Shown one piece after another: positions 57,342-64,000 of a DNA stretch of 64,000 nt. The position numbers and the translations under genes are program-made. Numbering within the stretch: the first letter of the stretch is position 1; each line of letters begins with the position of its first letter. Below the pieces are notes generated by a model. That model searched no databases. It had not been told where the DNA came from and saw only the letters and a program-made list of their open reading frames with translations. This DNA comes from Chrysopilus asiliformis (lineage: Eukaryota > Arthropoda > Insecta > Diptera > Rhagionidae), in the NCBI GenBank assembly GCA_964034945.1, contig OZ035962.1, positions 109,682,034-109,746,033 on the forward strand, given 5' to 3'.

Positions 57342-57575
57342 GGGCACCAATCATGTATTCCGACGCGTCTCTGACTTTCGACTTCGACGCAGCTTTTAAC
57401 TCTTGACTTCGCCATATCTGCAGCTTGAAATTTCGCAGAATCGTCAATATGAATCGAAACGTGATTCTGACTGTCACTCCAGTAAATTTGAAGATGCTGA
57501 TATGTCGAAGTCAAGAGTTAAAAGCTGCGTCGAAGTCGAAAGACAGAGACGCGTCGGAATACATGATTGGTGCCC
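57342..57575. repeat. Long inverted repeat, 92-nt arms
   Basis: 57342-57433 is complementary to 57484-57575 with few mismatches or small gaps (core GACTTCGACGCAGCTTTTAA), separated by 50 bp. Frames on both strands read the same peptide (KSRVKSCVEVE, then QRRVGIHDWCP) because of the symmetry. The outer ends are GGGCACCAATC. No target duplication found, so it may be a fold-back element or an inverted duplication. Confidence 0.8.
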
Positions 57576-58251
57576 GGGTTTTGTTAAAGAAAGCCTCGAA
57601 AATGTGAAAAATCGCAGTAGAATTTTTATTCTCGGAAATAAAAGCAAGCTAAAAGCATCAAAATAAAAATATATTTATCTCGCTTTTATTTTTGATACAT
57701 AGAGCCCAAAAAAAATGTTTTGTTTTCTTTTTTAGTGCAATTTCTTATATAAAAACTTTTTTTTTAATTTTTTTTTCAGTAGAAGTTTGTTATGAACCTC
57801 CGTTCAGAAAAAATTTCTTGCAATTTGATGCGTTAAAGCGTCCTTCAATATTATAATTTTCTTTCACCTTCCTGTATTGTTGTCAAATTCCAATTATGTA
57901 CATCTATTTTTAGATGATATACCAGAAAAGTATGTCGTCTATAATTACTTCAATTATAATAGTTTGCTAGCACTTAAAGTTTATTTTCAACTTAACAAAG
58001 TCATGAGAATTATTGACATTTTCCACGTTTTTCACGACAACTTTTGTTGGGTGTAGTAAAAGTTGTGTCGAGGCTGCCAAAAATTAAAAAAAAAAGTTCT
58101 GCTTCTGTCTAAAATTACAGAAATGTGTATCAGATCTATTTTTTTATATAAAACGGGGATAATTTGAAATTGTATGATAAGACTTTATGATAAGACGAAG
58201 ATGAGAATATATTAGTTTTGGAAAATTTTTTTGCAAACAATAATTTATTTA
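57576..58251. other. Unassigned intron sequence
   Basis: AT-rich with homopolymer runs. No gene or element. Confidence 0.5.
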
Positions 58252-58524
58252 CACTCAGAAAAATGTCCAGGTCAACTTTTTGTCAGGTTAACTCTGACCG
58301 CTAGCTGGCTTACAGAGGTTTCCATTACATGACATTACATCCTCAAAATGCCTATCTAAGGTCAACTCGTGCAGCTCCCAATGCCTGCTGGTGGCTTAAT
58401 TTCAGAATTTCTCCGACCACAGGTCAACACAGTTTTACTTTTTCTCATGCCGGCGAACGCGCGCCTGCCCGAGGCCAATTACGCCGTATATAGGTCGTCG
58501 AGTTAGCCACAATTTTTCTGAGTG
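58252..58524. mobile_element. TA-flanked MITE with CACTCAGAAAAAT ends
   Basis: The 13-bp terminal repeat CACTCAGAAAAAT is present at both ends, flanked by TA (58250-58251, 58525-58526). AGGTCAAC occurs several times inside. 273 bp, GC-richer than the surroundings, no coding capacity. Tc1/mariner-type by target site, though the superfamily is not certain. Confidence 0.7.
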
Positions 58525-58984
58525 TAGGAGTAAAAAATCTTAAAAAAAATTTAGTGCTTGAAAATATTGGTGGTTCAAATATTTTCACTTAATCGAACTA
58601 CCCCTTTACCCCCCCCCCCTCCCCCATTTTTTCTCGATTTTTTTAACAAAAACTGGAACCCAAATACAGAAGGTCAAAACGACGTCGTTGCGCCTTTATT
58701 TGGCTTAAATTTGAAGTTCCTGACTTGATAGTTGCGATGCCCACTTTACGACCTTTTGGATTAAAAAAATTTTTACTTGAACGAACTTTCCGCTAGAAAT
58801 GGCTAAACTAAACTGCTTAAACATTACTTTAAGAATATCCTTTTTGTATCAAACTGACAGCAGTTAGTTCCGCCCATAGACTTTCGTTCCTATAAAACAT
58901 AAATTTCGATATTGAAATGAACAGAAAATGAGACATTTCGCTTATAGGAAATTCTAATATTTTTTTCTTTCTTTTATTTTCCAG

Positions 58985-59260
58985 AATGATACGATGCGAA
59001 TAATCTACATGTATCACGAGAAGGAGCCGAAACATGGGTCTGTAGCGCCTGGAACACTACCGAATCCATTGGAAGCGGTCAGGGAGTATCGACCATTGTT
59101 TCTAACGCAAAAGTTCCAACCGCTTCCATTGAAGGACGATCGTATACGAATCCTTGAACTTCGTAACGAGGACGTAGAACTGCCGCGCGGCGACGAAACC
59201 CTATATTGGTGCAAAATGTTCAAATTGGAGGATATAAATCGAAAACATCATCTTATACGG
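58985..59260 (+). CDS. olf413: DBH-like monooxygenase (MOXD1 homolog 2), coding exon 3: linker and start of copper monooxygenase domain
   Basis: This exon encodes residues 149-240. The acceptor is TTTCCAG|AATGAT and the donor CGG|GTATGT, phase 0 on both sides. N-D-T at 149-151 is a potential N-glycosylation site. Residues 195-240 open the copper type II monooxygenase N-terminal domain: RILELRNEDVELP, then Y222-W-C-K and R234-K-H-H, the family's conserved WC and HH landmarks just before the first copper-binding segment. In DBH the matching HH is conserved but is not the copper-ligand pair. The minus-strand frame over the same bases (59014-59223) is a shadow. Confidence 0.94.
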
Positions 59261-59440
59261 GTATGTTTGTTAATATAAATAAACTACTATAGACGTCTGA
59301 TAGTCAATATCAAATAGAAGTTATTGTAGATAACGAAAAAAAAAACTTGTGCTCTTGTAAAAATAAATGTTTTATATCTCCGGAATAAGTGGTTAAAATA
59401 TCCTATTAAACGAAATTGAAAAATTAAAATTTCATTGCAG
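59261..59440 (+). other. olf413: olf413 intron 3 (180 bp)
   Basis: Donor GTATGT, acceptor TTCATTGCAG. AT-rich and otherwise plain. The two flanking exons are joined in phase 0. Confidence 0.9.
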
Positions 59441-59626
59441 TATGAGCCCGTAATCGATACGCCGTCTAGCCTGCAGTATTTGCAGCATGTTATCCTGTAT
59501 GAATGTCAAGGCAATGCTCCCGAATTGGAACAGATGTCCCGGCAGCAGGGAAGACAATGCTATAAGCCATATAGTCTACCATTAGCGTGTAATGCTATTG
59601 TTGCAACATGGGCCCGTGGTTCCGAG
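59441..59626 (+). CDS. olf413: DBH-like monooxygenase (MOXD1 homolog 2), coding exon 4: first copper site region
   Basis: This exon encodes residues 241-302. The acceptor is TTGCAG|TATGAG and the donor GAG|GTAAGA, both phase 0. YEPVID continues from the HHLIR end of exon 3, as in DBH (HHIIKYEP). The segment LQYLQHVILYEC (251-262) aligns with the DBH VHHMEVFQC strand, whose two histidines bind copper CuH. Here they are Q255-H256, so one ligand is lost. C262, C280 and C290 fit conserved disulphide cysteines, and ATWARGSE (295-302) matches the family's AWALG segment. The frame stays open past 59626, but the donor and the continuation at 60217 make clear where the exon ends. Confidence 0.94.
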
Positions 59627-60216
59627 GTAAGATTAATGGTCACTAAGAGTACCTACTCACCGTCGGTCGACCATCCACTACCGATTGCAGTGTATTTGTG
59701 TGGAGTATATGCCGGTTTGGGGAGGCCACCATCACCACCTTCAATCCAGGATCTTACAAATACTCTACAGCTTTTGGTTCTATTCCAAAAGGAATCGCGT
59801 AAGAAAAAGAATTTCTTTTAAAATTATGTTCGCCCCCCAGCCGCTATAGACGATCAACAGCCCCCAATGGAACCGAAATACTCACTAAAAGATAAGAAAT
59901 ACGAGAAATTTCCCTCAATAAGTAAAATTAGAAACTCAAGTGCTGCCGGTGTACGTGGGTGGTAAATTGCAAGTGGTTAGTTAACTCAGATACTGAAATC
60001 GGTGGATGGTCGATTGTGGCGCTTGTGACTGACTTTAACCACAAGCGTTATTGTAAAATACTAGCAAGAGGAAACTCATTACACATTAATTATGTTCTTT
60101 TGTTTAACTTTTTTTTCCACTTCTTTATTGTACGTACATTTAATGTTACTTATTCGAATTGCTTTTCTATTTTTCATGTTCATTGCTGCCGTCGCACCCC
60201 AACATTATGCTCGTAG
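59627..60216 (+). other. olf413: olf413 intron 4 (590 bp)
   Basis: Donor GTAAGA, acceptor CTCGTAG at 60210-60216. The open frames inside are short. No element was recognised. Confidence 0.88.
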
Positions 60217-60412
60217 GGTTTTTCATTTCCGGAGGAGGCAGGATATCCACTGGAGTCCAGGCAGGCCAAGTACTATTTGATGGAGACCCACTATAGTAAT
60301 CCAAGTCCAGATTTTACTAAATTGCATGCCAGACAAATGGTCGATAATTCTGGATTAAAAATTTACTTTACCCATTCGCTACGGAAGCACGACGCTGGAG
60401 TTTTATCTATCG
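60217..60412 (+). CDS. olf413: DBH-like monooxygenase (MOXD1 homolog 2), coding exon 5: middle of the copper domain
   Basis: This exon encodes residues 303-367 and the first base of codon 368. The acceptor is CTCGTAG|GGT in phase 0 and the donor ATCG|GTGAGT in phase 1. The peptide opens GFSFPEEAGYPL, the family's (A/G)F-YPEEAG landmark, followed by KYYLMETHYSNP (320-331). H327 corresponds to the third CuH histidine of DBH (EVHYHNP) and is kept. VDNSGLKIYFTHSLRKHDAG then matches the SSGIRLYYT-LRRFNAG stretch. It was found by reading the correct frame from the acceptor, since the overlapping longer frames at 59959-60280 are in other phases and are not coding. Confidence 0.93.
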
Positions 60413-60612
60413 GTGAGTTGCACGCGAACCTAATCAAAAATTCATTTTAAAACTGCTAACAACTTTTCGAATTTTCATCTAGTATTTTCCTCAACCTAAT
60501 AGGGTAAATGTGGATGAGATGTTCAGAATTTTACTATCTTGATTTTGTGTTAATTCGATCTGAGTTTATAAATTAAGCTTAAAATTGGTTTAGTTTCTTG
60601 AAATTGGTTTAA

Positions 60613-60879
60613 CACGTTCACGCCGGCGCTGTAATTCATGCTCCTCGTCCATTGGCGGCGGTGCTGAAATCTTTTCGCTCTATCGGACGGGAGCTAATCC
60701 AGGGTATTATGCAGCATTGACAAAAAATTAAAACTAAAATTGTGTCGAAACGAGAGCGTGACTCTCAGGTCTTCTTTTTCGGCAGTTAAAGTGTTAAAGA
60801 TCTAAATATTTGGTGTTACGTACCGTCTAATAGCACAATCAAATGCCGGCCACCGGTGGTACGCGCCGTCGTGAACGTG
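60613..60879. mobile_element. TTAA-flanked MITE with CACGTTCACG ends
   Basis: TTAA lies at 60609-60612 and 60880-60883. The ends CACGTTCACGCCGGCGC and complement CACGTTCACGACGGCGC have one difference in 17. 267 bp, GC-rich, non-coding. A 40-bp host segment (TTAATTCGAT, then GAGTTTA, AAATTAAGCTTAAAATTG) occurs both before (60550-60596) and after (60880-60919) it, beyond what a 4-bp duplication explains. Confidence 0.82.
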
Positions 60880-60919
60880 TTAATTCGATATGAGTTTACA
60901 AATTAAGCTTAAAATTGTT

Positions 60920-62379
60920 AAGATTTCCCCAAATTTTGTCAGGGGTGGTAAAAACGTTGATAATGGTCAAAAACAGGTTGGCATCCAAGTAACACATAGC
61001 CTTGACGAGGATCAAAACACACCTACATATATTTTATTTGTTTAAAAAAATTGAATTTAACCACGGCCTGTCTTTTCCAGATTTACTCTATTTTGCCCCT
61101 AAAACTATGTTTATGGTTTCTGATAACTTGTTACGAATATTTAATAAGAAAAAAAAAAACTGCAAACTCTGAGGGTCATTTCAAATTCTCTGATATGAAG
61201 GAAACTAATTTGTCAAATTGCAACATTTTTTTTATTCTTGAAATTAACGGAAATATGGCAAAAGTCAAATTAACTCATATTTATCAACGTTTCTGCGTTG
61301 CTTTTTGTATTCAATTGTGTAGAAAAATATTGCGGGAATATGTTTTAAGGGTTCGTCTTCCACGAGCCGAGCAAACTATACTTTTGATGCGATTTATAGT
61401 TGACTTTGGGGGAAACAAACTTTGAGACATAGGTCACCCACAAAACTCTGATATCCAATTTCACATTGCCTGACAGGTGACAAATTCCATGTTGAAATTT
61501 TTTTCATATGTTGAATGGGAAACACAAATGATATGTTTTGTCAACAGTGTGGATTTGAAAATAGTTTTCTTTATCGCACGGGGATTTCTTTTTTGCCCTT
61601 CAGCTTTACGTTTTTTCCGTTCAAGTTGAATGAATTTTCTTTTCTATATTCTTAATTTTATTCGGATGAATTTGTCACTAACGCTAACGTCATAGATCAA
61701 GGATGGGACGTTTATAAATTTTACGGAGAAATTATGACGGATCGAATTACAGTTTTTTTACATTTATCTGATTTTTTTTTAGTTTGCCGTTTTGGATTCA
61801 CCACAAAATACTTGCGTGGAGATTTGATCAAAACACTGGGTTTATTATATTTGGAGGTGATGAAACTCGTTTGAAAAATACGAAGCGATTTTTCATTTTG
61901 GACCTTATGCTCATGTCTTTTCAAACCGACGATTTGTTGTTTTCTTTTCTCCCTATTTGCTTCTTTATTCTTAACATCACTTGATGGATTATGCTGGCAT
62001 GCCAGCCAACGAAACAATAATCGTTAAAGTAGATTTATGGTGCTCGTTTAAATGTTACTCGAATATTAGTTTTATTTTGCGTTTAAACGCTGTATGACCG
62101 ATTCTCGCATATTTGGTGAACATAGCAATTAAATTTATACACGTGTTAATGGTTTTTAAATGTTTTCATATTTTTTTCGCGATTTTAGAATGTTATTATG
62201 ACCAGATATGGAATTTATGTGGGTGATAGAGCGAAATAACTAATTATTTTGTCCATATATTATTTATGTGTCAATAAAAACGAGGGTAAATTTTAGTTAA
62301 TTTAATTCAAGAGTTTAATAAAACGAGTGTTTAAATCACAAGACCCGTCCACATGCCGAGATGTCATCCAAAATTTGAA
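60920..62379. other. Unassigned intron sequence
   Basis: AT-rich with homopolymer runs. Frames on both strands are unrecognised. Confidence 0.5.
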
Positions 62380-62592
62380 CAAATCCATAAAATACGTCAT
62401 ACTAATTTGCTTTTCAAAATTCCCCCCCCCCCCCCCCCCCCCCCTCCCCCTGCATCTAACAGACATTTTTACAATTTTTTGTATGGAACATAGTGCCGCA
62501 GTCATATTACCGAACACCGCCTGCCCCGCTCCGCTATCCCCACCGCTATCCCCTCCGCTATGAAAGTGTGACGTATTTTCTGGACAGAACCC
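62380..62592 (-). mobile_element. Insect-type MITE with ACGTCA ends, copy 4
   Basis: The ends ATCCATAAAATACGTCATAC and complement GTCCAGAAAATACGTCACAC are inverted repeats of about 20 bp. The interior has a C run (62422-62444), then CCGCTATCC phrases. Same family as 27312-27495 and 42655-42803. The frames over the C-rich part are artefacts. Confidence 0.65.
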
Positions 62593-63677
62593 AATAGTTT
62601 TCCACACCTCCCGTTGCAAAAATTGCAATATTTTTAAATTTCCGGCACTGGTTACTGAACTTAACCACAAGCAGATTGTAACCTCGGTTTATGATCTACC
62701 TTCAAAAAGGGATTTAGTTCATAAACCGATATTCCTCTGAACTTACATCTAAAATCCGTTATGAAATAATTCTTTAGTGCAATTAGTGGTAGTACAGTTG
62801 CGATTTCAGAGTACGAATTTCGAATATAATGTAAGATTGATGTGAATCATGTGGGAAAAAACAACATTACATTTATGTTTGTGTATTATATCTAAAAACC
62901 GTAGTTTAATCTAGAAACTACAAAAAAAACTGAGAAAAAACTAAAATAAAAAAAATTGAAAAGTTATTCGAGTTTAAATTCAACTTTATTTCAATATTTC
63001 TTTTAAAAACGAATTCAATTTAAAAAAAATACTCTCTAATTTCAATCGACTAAACAAAAAAAGACCAATTTCTTAAAGGATCAATAAAACATTGAGTAAA
63101 GATTTAAGGTGATGGAGAAATAATTTCTTTTTTCGTTGATTCGTGGTAAAAGCATATGATTCCACTTACTAATATTAATCATATCACCATTAAGTACATA
63201 TGTTTGATTATACAGACTATTTACGCCATCACAACCTCAAAACTAATCGTTTTCATTTTTATTCTCTGTAAACACGAAACATATCGTTCTGTTACCCCCG
63301 AAAGAAAACCACATAAATTCAACATAAATCTAACTGTCAGTTTATTATGCCTATATAGGCTTCTATAAATGGAAAAGAAGTCCTTTATTTATGAACTTAT
63401 CGTACATACAAGAATTTAACCAGCCAGATAACCTCAAACAATCACCAATGTTATTACCGTATACGTACTTCCTATCATAATATCTACAAAACTTATAAGA
63501 ACATCTCAACATCCACATATATTTACCACGCATCCTTCAATCCCTAATATCATAAGTTTTACCATAAAATGTGATAGAATATCCAAAATGGGAAATACTA
63601 TCTATCTATATAAACTATACAAACTTGTACTCTGTGTAATGTAACATCTAATAAGTAAATCATAAATAAAACAACAG
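62593..63677. other. Unassigned intron sequence before exon 6
   Basis: AT-rich, with no gene or element recognised. The acceptor's pyrimidine tract is weak (AAATAAAACAACAG), but the following codons fit the family so well that the exon start is not in doubt. Confidence 0.5.
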
Positions 63678-63847
63678 GAATGGATCCAAATTGGCGTCAC
63701 ATAATTCCGCCTGGGCAAAAACGTGTCATATCAGAAGGGCAATGTATCGAGGATTGTACGGGATACGCTTTCCCACAACAGGGTATCAATATATTCGCTG
63801 TAATGATGCAGACACATATGATTGGAAAGGAAGTCAAACTGAGACAG
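63678..63847 (+). CDS. olf413: DBH-like monooxygenase (MOXD1 homolog 2), coding exon 6: second copper site region
   Basis: This exon encodes the last two bases of codon 368 and residues 369-424. The acceptor is CAACAG|GA (phase 1) and the donor CAG|GTAAGC (phase 0). MDPNWRHIIPPGQ leads to C390-x3-C394 and FPQQGINIFAVMMQTHMIG. The last part aligns with the DBH segment GIHIFASQLHTHLTG, in which two histidines (H-T-H) bind copper CuM. Here the motif is Q412-T-H414, so the first ligand is replaced by glutamine. The methionine ligand of this site lies further on, outside the window. The minus-one frame at 63691-63894 is a shadow. Confidence 0.93.
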
Positions 63848-64000
63848 GTAAGCGCTCTAGATACATCTATTTACAATTTACCTTTGCCACATAGATTTAC
63901 TTGAGACAGCAAGGTAGCTTCTTAAGAATGATAGTTTTGTATAATGACAGATTTCCACGAAGATTCAATTTTCGTAATCCATGGTTGTGACATATCTGCA
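63848..64000 (+). other. olf413: Start of olf413 intron 6
   Basis: Donor GTAAGC at 63848. The frame continues to a stop at 63902-63904 but with no family likeness, so the sequence is taken as intron. The downstream exon is not in the window. Confidence 0.75.

Larger units (their letters stand above)
40047..58984 (+). other. olf413: olf413 intron 2 (18.9 kb)
   Basis: The donor is GTAAGT and the acceptor TTTCCAG at 58978-58984, in phase 0. Contents are listed separately: R1-prime with a hAT-type insert, several MITEs, a decayed piggyBac element, an R1 copy and two long hairpins. Confidence 0.88.
60413..63677 (+). other. olf413: olf413 intron 5 (3.27 kb)
   Basis: Donor GTGAGT, acceptor AACAACAG at 63670-63677, phase 1. 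Holds a TTAA MITE (60613-60879), an ACGTCA-type MITE (62380-62592) and otherwise unassigned AT-rich sequence, including the chance frame 61051-61425. Confidence 0.88.
286..64000 (+). other. olf413: Span of the olf413-like monooxygenase gene, 3' end outside the window
   Basis: Six coding exons join in one reading frame with canonical GT donors and AG acceptors: 784-1071, 39891-40046, 58985-59260, 59441-59626, 60217-60412 and 63678-63847. The introns are 38819, 18938, 180, 590 and 3265 bp. All junctions are phase 0 except exon 5/6, which is phase 1. The joined product is 424 residues in the order signal peptide, DOMON domain, copper monooxygenase N-terminal region, and start of the C-terminal copper region. 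Family members normally continue for roughly 200 residues more, so at least one further exon lies downstream. The last visible exon ends at a GT donor. Assignment to olf413 rather than the paralogue CG5235 rests on my recollection of the fly proteins and on the very long introns. Confidence 0.85.

Noticed and set aside
59959..60280. Open frames just before and over exon 5
   Set aside because: They are in other phases than the confirmed exon 5 frame. The family match runs only from 60217 in the frame joined to exon 4.
61051..61425. Open frame of 124 codons in intron 5
   Set aside because: Lies between two confirmed coding exons of the same strand, has no family likeness, and would interrupt the monooxygenase.
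62302..62670. Minus-strand frame with polyglycine and proline-rich plus frame
   Set aside because: Caused by the C run and triplets inside the ACGTCA-type MITE.

Overview
The window looks like nuclear DNA from a fly (order Diptera; a higher fly is likely, but I cannot name the species). It is AT-rich, has no dense gene packing, and is filled with small DNA transposons. The only host gene I can support is on the + strand. It is a DBH-like monooxygenase of the MOXD1-homologue type, and its DOMON domain and exon sequences best match Drosophila olf413 (MOXD1 homolog 2). Six coding exons are visible: 784-1071, 39891-40046, 58985-59260, 59441-59626, 60217-60412 and 63678-63847. They splice to 424 residues with no stop. 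The 3' end of the gene lies beyond the window. Introns 1 (38.8 kb) and 2 (18.9 kb) make up most of the sequence.

The protein starts with a signal peptide and a DOMON domain and runs into the copper type II monooxygenase core. Two positions that are copper-ligand histidines in DBH and PHM are glutamines here (Q255 and Q412 in window numbering), so a catalytic role is open to question.

The two giant introns are a layered record of mobile elements. Intron 1 holds a TTA-flanked element (1566-1927), a fold-back pair (2552-2678 and 2783-2844), a pogo/Tigger-like MITE (5959-6214), a 27-bp-TIR element (8158-8544), TTAA-flanked elements at 9481-9633 and 11479-12079, and a tRNA-derived SINE-like unit (13434-13540). 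A 1.1-kb hAT-type element at 23701-24815 carries a nested TTA-flanked MITE and has itself split a tRNA-like unit. Intron 1 also has a (GA)n tract and a mariner transposase relic near 37.2-37.6 kb. Intron 2 holds a 300-bp hAT-type MITE with an empty-site paralogue, a TTAA MITE at 45745-46036, a decayed piggyBac element with intact ends (46809-48857), and long hairpins at 50159-50246 and 57342-57575. Intron 5 adds one more TTAA MITE and one insect-type MITE.

One dispersed repeat family, called R1 here, has full or partial copies at about 9.0, 20.2, 30.7 and 54.2 kb. A diverged relative (R1-prime) occurs at 37.8 and 40.4 kb. Because copies can be compared within the window, two later insertions (54211-54452 and 40590-40889) can be placed to the base with their target-site duplications. 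A short tag, ACCTTACAAATGT, occurs five times in intron sequence with no element that I can name.

No functional tRNA, rRNA, CRISPR array or second host gene was found. Nearly all other open frames are chance frames in AT-rich or repetitive DNA.
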